Part shown: positions 22,901-32,408 of the stretch, one piece after another
Layout: every line of letters starts with the position of its first letter
Position numbering within the stretch: the stretch's first letter is position 1
Source of the DNA: Adineta ricciae
Taxonomy: Eukaryota; Rotifera; Eurotatoria; Adinetida; Adinetidae
Assembly: GCA_905250025.1 (NCBI GenBank)
Contig: CAJNOJ010000245.1
Coordinates: 90,969 to 154,968, forward strand
Reading direction: 5' to 3'
DNA length: 64,000 bases
Made by a program: the position numbers and the translations under genes
Notes under the pieces: model-generated
Databases searched by the model: none
What the model saw: the letters and a program-made list of their open reading frames with translations, nothing else
What the model was told of the DNA's origin: nothing

Positions 22901-23250
22901 TTAGCATAATGCTCAGACGAACTGTTTAATGTCTGAGATATTTTTATTTTCACATTTAAATTTTCAACTGTTCCGCTCAGCCATATGAATGCATGTCGAG
23001 CATCTGTACCATGCTGTCCTGACTGGCCATCAAATCCATTAGTACCATCACCCCCATCGCCCCCATGAGCACCATCGGTTCCATTACATCCATAATGTCC
23101 AGGTGCACCGCTAGGACCAAAATGACCATTTGAACCTGACTGACCAGCAATAGAGATTGTCTCATCAACACACTTTGTCACAGCTCGTTGACTAACGCTA
23201 TCCACGTCGAAACGAAAGTTTGATAATTCGATATTACGCATTACACTCAT
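19969..23250 (-). CDS. Large intronless Gly-rich, collagen-like protein (1093 aa), unknown function
   Basis: This is one uninterrupted frame of 1093 residues in a neighbourhood where most genes are broken by short introns. After about 35 residues come dense Gly repeats of GxxG type (residues about 36-75). A beta-like spacer (FIWLSGTVENLNVKIKIS) follows, then a long Gly/Asn/Ser/His-rich tract (about 135-300, units such as GGNGGDGGHGG and GSNGRDGMPGTNG). The remaining 790 residues are ordinary globular sequence with Trp, Cys and mixed helix/strand character. They include VLLVTNSLVNRAEF and LIIFIYSNPRSTF, which could be a Rossmann-like segment. It ends with Pro-rich PIPPPPVFYPDFSP. No signal peptide or TM is apparent. 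I do not recognise the family. The lack of introns makes retrocopying or horizontal acquisition possible. Confidence 0.75.
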   Translation of the reverse strand: MSVMRNIELSNFRFDVDSVSQRAVTKCVDETISIAGQSGSNGHFGPSGAPGHYGCNGTDGAHGGDGGDGTNGFDGQSGQHGTDARHAFIWLSGTVENLNVKIKISQTLNSSSEHYANFDRNGVQHLSDVNHNFQLANSRGVILVQAAGGNGGDGGHGGGGGNGGSGGRGGSGYSGIAGHNGRGEGASGGNGGRGGDGGRGGRGGNGGNGGSGGNGGNAGAGGHVQVRSLDARLLMLIELNCRAGLNGKGGHYGSGGHYGKGGAGGSGGKGGWGGRGGPNGSNGRDGMPGTNGSNGSDGHSGNHGRHGHDGCTASNGSIQYAVVDADDNIIETGPDKYHASICSYTITDENNDGIYEPNSDFFITNIEWTNNGAMTLPSGSILSFPSTEYISSNIEDVSVLPGAYINELLVDHHRFKCHLNAASTPSINQPYNHPVKITSNINLLNRLFSGSEFSTSLMCQYPIQIKNIEIPTFLGPNERAIVTVRFTNISTRSYGTCLDSAGSIEFILTTHPLLKILPMNGEHTYQITPNGCGHYKMNEEILPQSTKHISFEIMLDDNAFDQLYESLFWNLDLLLRDMQIEQHRNSIRVVPTFKSNIHTDVLLVTNSLVNRAEFLAYRKLFQLFKYSSQTWDVERYGAFHSPETQWLNTTDLIIFIYSNPRSTFKTIKSQLLLQHINSSENAGFICIGPFLTDEFDFALFDYNSLHFINDKEKAKSEATNHLWSTIGFGWPSADELNEKANEIRKNHEKKDDHQFLYQTVYDTINEGSANCMTIVYGNKYVFKSTLNSQVGNRVILVPSYDPWLVNSHLPFTLQAQSNTTQQSRVVSASINDMDNQSQVQNIIQREINLSSQFGRLICAILFYQGFAKSYAIMAEKRELSSCIFTTVTHRFTFNQILVGLAMSIIEREYDRGTREFQSSKQLINQLANMIARENNITSDHGTDANAWFYLLIQSLHEYIDSKFWSSFPWCSCTNKAKQRHKLQEILSDLHSLSPNEIRRNKEIDQAVQILRLQKLADLKFPAADKREHCARPISEILAWQQEQRITETQSSIEQPIPPPPVFYPDFSPREGRQNFSTARNIISVIEDLFLTAE

Positions 23251-23933
23251 TGTACGATGTTAGTTAAAATGAGTAAAACCGTGTAGTTTTTGGATGTTAT
23301 CGGATAAAAATCAACATTCTCACTATTATCTACAAAGTTATATATAAATGAGCCGAGCTATTATCTTGATTTTCTTTTCTATACTCACATAAAGTCCTTT
23401 ATCTATCCGTCGTTTTTATCTTCTCGTTTTTTCTGATCTATTGTAATACAAAAGAATTTCATCATCATTACGAATGTACCCAGGCAGAGACCGAACCGAG
23501 ACTCTTGGTCAATCTCGGCTTCAAACAGCGTTACTCAGGTTGAGGATGTGAGTGTGGGTTTCAGTGTGACTGAGATACTACTATCATCCATATCCTACCC
23601 ACCCTCAGTAAATTCTAACGGCAAATAACGCATTAGTCGATTGCATGAGCCAACGAGTCGTTGACAAATAATCTAATGATTAGATCCATGAACTAAAGAA
23701 AATCATTATCGCGTTAAACGTTGTCACCCATTTGATTATATCTTTTTAGTAGAGGGCATAGTAACGCTTGTCCCGCGTTACATATAATTTATTCTCATAC
23801 ATCAAATTATTTTAATTGGTTGTCTGTTTAGTTTTTTTATTTCACGAAAGAGTGAAATGAAGAAAAGACCGTCATTTACTGTTGGTTTACTAGTACAAAG
23901 AAAGAAATCAAGAAAGAAGATAATATACATTTG
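23251..23933. other. Intergenic
   Basis: This is the upstream region of the Gly-rich gene and the 3' flank of TLK. A less AT-rich segment at about 23475-23620 may be an old repeat; it shows no coding features. Confidence 0.4.
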
Positions 23934-26643
23934 TTATTTGGGACAAAAAAGGAGTGAAGATGTTGTTGCTGTTGAGCGTTTGGAATTCGATCTCAAATAT
24001 TCATCTTCACTTAGTTGTAAAACATCTGGACGATCACGTGCTTGATAAGTTAAACATCTTCGAATGAATAATTTGGCTTCATTAGATACTTGTGGTCGAT
24101 TAGGAAATTGTACTTCTTTTGCATTTAAGATTGTCTGATTCTCTAGAATAGCCGCTTGAGATAGATTATGACCATAAGGTTTACGACCATATAAACATTG
24201 ATAAAAAATACCTAAAACACATTCAAAAGAAATTTTTCATTCATCTCAACTATTTATCAAAACTTACATCCAACACTCCATACATCAACTTTTGATGAAA
24301 TCTTAGGAGGATTTGGTCCTTGAACAAAAACTTCTGGTGGTAAGTACCAATAAGTACCGGCACCTAGATACACAAAACCAAATAAACATGTACCGAATGA
24401 AATGATGCTAATTTACCTTGTGATGTTAGATCCATTCCATCATCAGCATCAAATGTATCTTCATGCATTTGTTTTGATAAACCAAAATCAGTAATTTTAA
24501 CTTCACCACTTTGACTCCCTGTGCCTAAAAGGACATTTCCCGGTTTTAAATCATAATGTATCTAAAACAAGAGAAAATCAATTCTTAATATATGGAAAAA
24601 AAACAAAATTTACCACAGGTGGTTTGATATCTACATTGAGATATTTCAATGCATTCACCGTTTGCATGATAATTGATCGTGCTTCTTTTTCCGGAATTGT
24701 TTTATTTTGTTTGAGAAAAAAATCCAAATCATTTCCATCACAATATTCCAAAACTGTACAAAATGAATTTGTATCAATTTCAAAAACATCAAACAATTTC
24801 ACAATACCTAAATCAACAAAATAAATCCTCTTCTTTTGTTCATCACACAACACTCGACTTACGTTTGTGTTCCAAATGTTTATGAATGTTATATTCTCTC
24901 AAAGCATGTTTAATATAATTGACTTTTTTTTCATCTTTCCATTCTTTATTCAGTTGATGAATTTTACAAGCAACATAACGTTGTTCACATAAGTCAAATG
25001 CACGATGTACTTCGCTGAAACCGCCTTTACCAATTAATGTTAACAATAAATAACGTTCATTAAGAACATTATTTTGATTAAATCTTGAATGATCTTCATT
25101 GTATAAGCGCTTTAATTCTCGTATATGAACATTTCTTTCTCGATCGAGTTTTTCTAAATCTTGTGCTAAATCACATTCTTCACGTTTTAATGTCAATTGT
25201 CGAAGACGAAGAATCTCATCGTATTCATACCAATCTTGTAATGTCATCATCAATGATGATGAACTTGACACTAATGACGAAGATGATGAAGATGAAGAGG
25301 AATTTCCACTGTCGTGAGGAATATGATTATCATTTAAATAGAATAGATGACCATCATTGGAATTTTCGGATGAAAACTGAAGTTTTTGTTGACTAAAGAA
25401 GATAGAAAGAATTAGTTATTTGAAAATTAAAAGAGAAGAAAGCTGACTTTGTGAATGTTTTGTTTGTTGCAGCTTTACTTGCTCGTTTTGGTTTAGTTGG
25501 TGGAACGAATATTGAGTCTTGTAAATGGATTTGATTCATATCATCAGTGGTTGACGTTGTTACCATCATTTGTTGTTGAATTAAAGCTTTCTTCTTAATC
25601 AAATTTTTTCTTTCTTTATCGAGATTTTCTTTTGCACGCGCTAACTGTTCTTGTGCACGTTGTTTGTCGAGAAAATCAGATCCATCAACCCATTGTTCGA
25701 CGAAAGAAGTTCCTTGCCGTTGTGTAACAAATTGACCCAGACGTAGCCGATTTTCCATCGCTTTATGTCGAGCTTGTTTCTTTTCTAACTGAGATTTTTC
25801 GACAAGTAATGAACGTGTTATCAGAAGGCAACGTTTTATTGTTTCAATCGTGGATTCATATTGACGTTGAGTTTCCAATTTTGCGGACCGTAATTTATCA
25901 ATTTCATTTGTCAATTGTTCTTGTTCAAGATCAAGATGTTGACTAGATGTACAGTTTGAGAATGGACAATCAGCTTGAGTGAGTTTACTATTATTGTTCT
26001 GATGCATCACAACTGAACTATCGGGTGGTGTTAATTTTGGAAAGAACATTGTTAATGGTGCTGATCGTTTCGCAGGAATTGAAGGTGTTAAGAATGTTGA
26101 AGAATCATTTGACGGTTGTTTACGTTTTCGTGGTGTTATATTCATTGAGTTGGACATCGACGATGAATAAGGTGGGGTATGGGATGGTGCTAACAAATGG
26201 ATTGGTTGAAATGGAATTGGAGATGTTGATGAGATTTGTTTTGTTGACGATGAATACGAGTACGATGATGATAGACCAGTTACAATAGCATCGGATGATT
26301 TTATATAATTATTTCTAAAAAAAAACACATCCGAAATAATCTGAATGTATCACGATGCGTTCGTTTTCTCTCTTTGTGCTGTTTTTTCTTCTCTCTTAGC
26401 ACGTTACTGTAAGGAAAGGCAAACATGTTAGAATGTACCCGAAATACACTTCGATTTTTGTCATATACGATGAAAATAAAGTGATAATACGTACGTGGGG
26501 CAGGGAATAATTAGTTGATCGTACGTTGGAAGGATTGGTGTTGAACTTAGAGGCAGTATCTGACAATCGTCTTTGTCAGCGACGTTCGGAATCGATCTTC
26601 CTGGCCAGTAATAATTTTGATGAGTAAATTCAGGATTAGTCAT
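23934..26643 (-). CDS. TLK: Tousled-like serine/threonine kinase
   Basis: A multi-exon nuclear kinase that in animals phosphorylates ASF1 and supports chromatin assembly in S phase. Exon 1 (26643-26495, [17 protein letters not shown]...) joins through a 180-nt intron to a Ser/Pro-rich, then coiled-coil region ([20 protein letters not shown], about 25.95-25.6 kb). The TLK-specific linker [19 protein letters not shown] follows. The kinase domain shows [15 protein letters not shown] (Gly loop), [10 protein letters not shown] (catalytic Lys), [34 protein letters not shown] and [10 protein letters not shown], so all catalytic elements are present. The tail ends SSLLFCPK with TAA at 23934-23936. 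Most introns are 50-60 nt. The match to human TLK1/2 is close over the whole C-terminal half. The donor of the intron at about 25.4 kb is weak (GTCAGC). Confidence 0.92.
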
Positions 26644-27416
26644 ACCAATACTGACAAACTACAACAGATAAACATTGATATAGAAAGATCTAAAGCTATC
26701 ATCATTATTAATAACACGAAGACGAAGAGAAGAAGAAAAACTAACGGGAATAGTGTGTATATGCAAATGTAAAAGAAGATCATATGGAAAGAAGAAAAAA
26801 AAATGCGGAATCATATGGTCGATGTGTGTGCATTTCTCTCTCGTAATGAAACAGAACAAAACGAGAAATAGGAAAGAACATGAGGGAGGGAAACAATCAT
26901 CACATTTACATCGAAGAAAATAGCAGCTGTAAGACGCGAACCAGCCTAAAAAAAAATCCGCATCGGAAGAAAAAAAATACGATGATGTTGATAAGCACAA
27001 CTTATATTAAGATGAGTGACGAATAACAGCTTCGTCAAATACAAAAAAATCATGACTAAAAGAGAAGAAAAGAAGATTTTTCTTACTTTGAATGAATGCC
27101 ACTGTGATAATCATGGCTTTTGAAAAAGGATCGAATGATCATGTGACGATTCGATTTTACCCGACACGTCGATGATGTTATCTAAAAAATGTCGAATAAC
27201 TATTGTCAGCTATTTGAAAAAGAATTTATCAAAATTGTTTGACTAAATAAAAAACCAACAACAACAACTCGCACATGTTTAGGTTTTCTTTGTTATGTAT
27301 TTCAAAGAACGTTCTTTTTTTCTTCTTCTTTTGTACACATCTGTTCAGTTAGAAATGAAAAAAAGAAAGAAAATCACACAAAATAAAAAATAAATATCAC
27401 AAACAATAGAATCAAA
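26644..27416. other. Intergenic between TLK and SCAP
   Basis: This low-complexity A/G- and T-rich sequence probably contains the TLK promoter and the SCAP 3' untranslated region. No gene is supported. Confidence 0.45.
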
Positions 27417-29971
27417 TCACCGGACAAGAAATAATCGTTGGGGTAAATACATTGCATAGATAATATCCGAATTTTGTAAAATTAACGTTTCACTTTGAGA
27501 TGCATATGTTAGTTTGTCAATATTCATTTCATTTTCATCTTTATTTAGATCATTCAGAAATGGTATTCGAAATTGTCGTGTGGATGTTTTACTCGAATTG
27601 AGTATATCAGAGATAAAAAGAGAATTCAATTGAGTATAAAACAAATAATTTGTACGATAAATCGCAAAACATGTGGATGTTACGCCTGTTAATTCATGAA
27701 GTAATTGAAGACTTTTGTATGTCCAAATACATAAGCGCTTATCTGTACCAAGACTAACGATATTCGACGAATGACCACAGAAATTGATATCGATTATTAT
27801 TGATGATGGATGAGCATTAGCATTACTTTGAACAAGACTTTCGCTATTCCATACACATAGTGTTCCTTGAAAACAGCCACTGACCAAAGTCGTCGGATGA
27901 TACTAAAGAGCAAAGAAAAAGCACAATTTCTTGTGAGAATTGACTCTTCATAGAACTTACTGGATCAATCGCAAGACAATTCACAGGTGCTTGATGTTTG
28001 TGTAGAGTATGTAATAGAGAACCATTGGAAACATGTGTGACTTTTATTGAATGATCGTCACTACCCGTAAATATCAATGAAGAATTCAGATCGACTTGAC
28101 AGGTTCGTATTGGCCATTGATGTAGACGTTTAATATAAAGTTCTTTAACTAAACCATTGATATATTCAAATGCGATCAGATAACCACGACGTGTTGCAGC
28201 TACGATGATCGTTGATGATGCGCGAATAAGATGTGTTATTCCGCCAAGTTCGTGATGATAAAAAATGGCGTTTTTCGGTAAATTATTGTTTGGATAAAGT
28301 TCAATTTGTCCATCGGAACAACCGAATAAACATCGATGTTCATCGATCATTAATGAACACCAAATATGGTTGATTATCTTGTCAGAATATCTTTGCTGTT
28401 GATATAAAATTCCACCTGTTTGAGGATTCCACATACAAATCGATCCATTGGAATAAGCGACACAAACAATCGAACCATTCTCTTGGACGCATAATGATTC
28501 AACCAGAGTTGTTGATGAAGAAGGTGTTAAGATTGTTGGAACGATTGAATGATCACTTTTCACGTAAGATATTGATCGGTGATGAGATGAAATCGATGAA
28601 AATGTCGAAGAAAAAAAGAAAAAATAAACGATACTGAATAATGCGAAGCCAAATAATACAATAAAAAGAAGTTCCCAAAGTGCTGTTGAAAATCGGCCAT
28701 CAATTAATGAACTACTTGAACTGGTTATTGTTGCATCGAGTAAAGGTCGATGTGATGTCTAAGAAAGAAGAAGACAAATCTCATGAATGTTAATCTATTC
28801 ACATAATATCACAACTAGTTTAATTTATATACTCAATGACCTTTACTCGATTTAGTGTGAGTACAGAATCAAACGAAAAACAGTGTAATCTATTTCGATA
28901 ACTCACTTTTCGATAGGAAGCTTTGCTTGTGAAATCCAATTGTTGATCTTCGGAAGATATAATTGGTAAGTAGAGTGATGGCATAATCGTTAAATATCGA
29001 TTGTCATATGAAATATTGTAAAACGAGAACAATGTTGGCCAATGATCATAGGATAAAATTGTGTGCCATTCATAATTCGATAAAGACATGTTGCTCATTA
29101 ATTGATCTTCAAATGTGCTTTGTGAATCGTATGATGATGAGCCATAATGTTCTTTGAGCATTTTTTCCGGAACATAGTCTTTAATTTCTTCACGGTTAAT
29201 TTGTACTAAAATAAGAAAAAAGGTTTTTTTTTTTGTTTGAGTCCTACCATTTGTCAAGTTGTTCCTCTTACCATTTTTATGAAGTAAATCAACAATTAGA
29301 CATGACTTGTAGAAAATCAAAATTACCCACACAAGGACAAGAAACATACTTCCACGTTGTAATAAACGATAACGAGCCCATTGAGACTGTTGCTGTAGTT
29401 GTCTTCGGTGAGGTAAATGTGGCATTTTCATTGGTAATGATAACTTAATTTCTTCTTTCTTCTCTTCTAAATTTCGATTCATTTTCTTTCGTACACCAAC
29501 TGTAAATCTTCGAATGTCGATACTTAGAACAGCTAACCAGAAATTGATTTGCATTAGAAAATCGATCAATATTCCAATCAATGCTAATTGACAAAATTCT
29601 CGAACCGTCGGAACATAAGTTATGAAGCCGAACATGACAATAATCAACTCATAAACTAAATGTTTCGATATTGTCCATGATTCAGCACGAAGGGCATGTG
29701 CAACACGTTCTCGAACGTCATCATACTGTTTTTGAGCTTGAGACGATGTTACTGCTCGAGTTAACACAACTAAATTTTCTAATCCAATGAAAATGACCAA
29801 GTAGGGAAAGACTTCGCCACCATCAAGACGCGGTGTCATATAAAACAATGAGGATAATGCTAAGGAAATCAATAGAGAAACAACAATTTGTACAGTTGCT
29901 GCTAATGCCAAACCCCATTTCGATTTAACACATTCAAATTGACCTAAATATTCAAATGTAACTTCAATCTA
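27417..29971 (-). CDS. SCAP: SREBP cleavage-activating protein (SCAP), N-terminus missing at an assembly gap
   Basis: SCAP is an ER/Golgi membrane escort that senses sterols and carries SREBP to its proteases. The visible protein starts within the sterol-sensing domain (VKSKWGLALAATVQIVVSLL, GGEVFPYLVIFIGLENLVVL, YVPTVREFCQLALIG, VLSIDIRRF). It continues through a luminal loop and a last TM (ALWELLFIVLFGFALFSIVY). The C-terminal WD40 domain shows blades such as VAYSNGSICMWNPQTGGI and FTGSDDHSIKVTHVSNGSL. Order and motifs match animal SCAP. The stop TGA is at 27417-27419. About 280 residues expected at the N-terminus (TM1 and the first luminal loop) are absent, because an N at 29972 lies immediately upstream. 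Confidence 0.88.
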
Positions 29972-29972
29972 N
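29972..29972. other. Single N: probable assembly gap at the 5' side of SCAP
   Basis: SCAP homology stops at this base. Upstream on the minus strand, a short ATG-initiated exon followed by a good donor (about 30075-30030) could be a first exon of SCAP or of nothing. Confidence 0.65.
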
Positions 29973-30350
29973 CGATTCTATCGAGAAAGAAAAAAGTTTA
30001 TCGTATGGATGTGTACTGGAGAAATATTTACTTTTAAATGAATATGAAGTTTAATCAATGCACGAAACATATCTATCTAACATAATGCACAGAAGAAAAG
30101 TGATGATACACCGTTACACCTCGTTTGAATGCAAAATTGGAATTCAAGGTCGCACTGTTAATAGTCAATATGTTTCGTAAGAAGTAAAGCTGACAAATTT
30201 AGTATCGAAAAAAAAAAGAAAACAATGAAGAATGAAATTGATTGACAAATGTTTTCATTGGTGAATGTATTCAACCAATCGGAGAATATTGACTAAACCT
30301 TTACATTACATTTCTTGAACAGAACATCAAAACAATAGAAAAGATTCATC

Positions 30351-30963
30351 ATGACGAGCAATACTGCGCCAAGCACAGCTGGTACATCACTTTTTGGTGG
30401 TAAAAGTAAATTAATGGCAGTTATTGGTGATGAAGTTAGTAGAAACATTCGTTTTCACTTTTTCTAACTACTATTTTTCAATAGGAGACAGTGACCGGCT
30501 TTCTACTGGGCGGTATTGGTGAAATTAGTGCAAAAACACGGAAACCAAACTTTCTCATCGTTGATAAAAGTTCGTTTTCAAGAAAAATGATTCGATTTTT
30601 TTCTCAGTTTCGTATTATATTAGATACAAAACTATCGGATATCGAAGAAACATTTAAAAGTTTTCTCATACGTGATGATATAGGAATTATTCTCATTAGT
30701 CAATATGTAAGCGTTTTTCATTTATCTTCATAATCTTATGCTCTATTTGAAGATTGCTGAGATGATTCGTGGAACTGTCGAAGGTCATGACAAATCTGTT
30801 CCTGCAATACTAGAAATCCCGAGTAAAGAACATCCCTACGATGCTTCGAAAGATTCCGTTTTACGACGAGCACGTGTAAGTTCATCCAAAATTGACATTT
30901 TCTTAAAAACTAAACTTTTGATTTCTTTTCTAGGGTATGTTCAGTGCAGATGATTTCAAATAG
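30351..30963 (+). CDS. ATP6V1F: V-type H+-ATPase subunit F
   Basis: Five exons (30351-30434, 30485-30569, 30624-30706, 30753-30875, 30934-30963) splice to 134 residues with introns of 46-58 nt, and their summed length is an exact multiple of three. The product reads [49 protein letters not shown], then [18 protein letters not shown] and [13 protein letters not shown]. This is almost superimposable on animal subunit F. The protein is part of the central rotor stalk of the V1 sector, which couples ATP hydrolysis to proton pumping in endomembranes. A short extra Ser/Thr/Ala N-terminus (about 15 residues) precedes the conserved start. The intron 2 donor is GTTCGT, a weaker form. Confidence 0.95.
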
Positions 30964-31119
30964 ATACGAAAAGCTAAACGAATTCTATTCTTTGTCTTGT
31001 ATTCCTTTTTACTCATTCCGATAGATCTCAAATAATAATATCAATAATCTATCTATTTATTTTAATGTCATGTATCGCATATCTATTGTAGATTTCTCTG
31101 TGAAAAGAAAAGTACAACA

Positions 31120-31614
31120 ATGTTAACAGATTCTCCGGTCAATTGGCCGTTATTTCTTTTTACCAGTCTAGTCATATGTCTTCGTTCATTTGCTGCACCA
31201 TTGTGTGTATGGTTTTTAAATAAGTATTATTCACCATCATCGGTAATCGACAAACTTACAACAGAATTGAAGGTGATTACGAATGAATTGGGACAAATTT
31301 CTCAACAAGATCAATTCGCTGCTTATACTCGCAAAGAACGGCAACGTAATGCGCTTGTTCAACGTCTCAAAGACGAACGAAATACTATCGAATTAAAACA
31401 AAAGAATTTTGTAACTTATATCCGAATGGTACTAAACATAGGAACTGTTTTAATGATGATTATATTAACAGTAACAGGTTATCGACACGAATCAGTTCCG
31501 TTATTTAATTATCCTTTCTTTCGTTTTCCTTTAATTCTGTGGATTTTAACGTTGAACACATTTGTAACATCATTGGTAGATATTTATAAAAGACATCAAA
31601 CGAATGTTTTGTGA
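31120..31614 (+). CDS. GET1: GET1/WRB, receptor subunit for tail-anchored protein insertion
   Basis: A single-exon protein of 164 residues. The layout is an N-terminal TM (LFLFTSLVICLRSFAAPL), a cytosolic coiled-coil with the family-typical stretch ELGQISQQDQFAAYTRKERQ (human WRB has ELSTVNMMDEFARYARLERK in the same place), then two TMs (MVLNIGTVLMMIILTVTGY and FPLILWILTLNTFVTSLVDI). With CAMLG/GET2 it forms the ER receptor that takes tail-anchored proteins from the TRC40/GET3 ATPase via the coiled-coil. Length and topology are normal. It lies 156 bases after ATP6V1F on the same strand and is tail-to-tail with the homeobox gene. Confidence 0.88.
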   Translation: MLTDSPVNWPLFLFTSLVICLRSFAAPLCVWFLNKYYSPSSVIDKLTTELKVITNELGQISQQDQFAAYTRKERQRNALVQRLKDERNTIELKQKNFVTYIRMVLNIGTVLMMIILTVTGYRHESVPLFNYPFFRFPLILWILTLNTFVTSLVDIYKRHQTNVL

Positions 31615-31841
31615 AGATGTATGTTTCTTTTTTTCCTTAAGTAAATATTCAAAAAACGTTTAGAAAATCCTCTTCGTGGCTTTCCCTTGCGTTGAATGTC
31701 AACGATGAACTAATGGATTGGAATTCGTAGAGTTTAGAAACTGATTAAGAAACCAAGTTGGATAATTTATATCATATCTATCAACGAAAAATCATTGATG
31801 AGGATAGAAACGTAATCATTTGTTAAAAGATTGAGAAAAAT

Positions 31842-32408
31842 TTACCTTTTCGAGCGAAACGATTGTTCGAAATTCTCATTTGATTTTGCTAATGCTGTTT
31901 GCAAAGCAAAATAGAAAAATTGTTCCAGTTGTTGCACTGTTGGATGCTAAATATTCAACATAAGAGATTCTTTACAGAGAGAAAAAAGAAGATGCGTGAA
32001 TGTTTACAGTAGGAATAGTGGTGGATGGTGATGTTAAAATAAAATTCGATTTCGGAGCGGGAACAAAGTCTTGATGGCTATCGGTGGTGAGTTCGTGTAA
32101 ACCACCAAAATGACCTAATTGATGTTGTTTACGCCATTTAGCACGACGATTTTGAAACCATATCTGATAGTAAAAGAAATGAAAAAATTATGAAATCAAA
32201 GGAAGAATAGATGTTCAACTTGAATTTTTTTATCGGGAAGTTGAGTTATCAAAGTTAAATGTTGTCGAAGTGATAAATCTGGATAATGAGTAATTTGCTC
32301 AAAAACATGTTCAAGATGACGAATTTGTTCGAGATCAAAAACACTCCGTTTTCTCGGCTTTTTATTTGAATCAAATTGCTTGCTACTTTCATCGGTCGTC
32401 ATGATCAT
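31842..32408 (-). CDS. PRD-class homeodomain transcription factor, ISX-like
   Basis: Three exons (32408-32220, 32163-32008, 31946-31842) splice to 149 residues; their total length is divisible by three. The homeodomain begins KPRKRSVFDLEQIRHLEHVF and contains THYPDLSLRQHL. It is split by an intron exactly before helix 3, which reads IWFQNRRAKWRKQ with Gln at position 50, as in paired-class factors lacking a paired domain. The following LGHFGG resembles the region after the homeodomain of intestine-specific homeobox (ISX). The tail PTVQQLEQFFYFALQTAL is helical. It should bind TAAT-type dimeric or monomeric sites in the nucleus. Orthology to ISX, rather than Shox/Vsx-type relatives, is tentative. 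The protein is small for the class. Confidence 0.8.
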
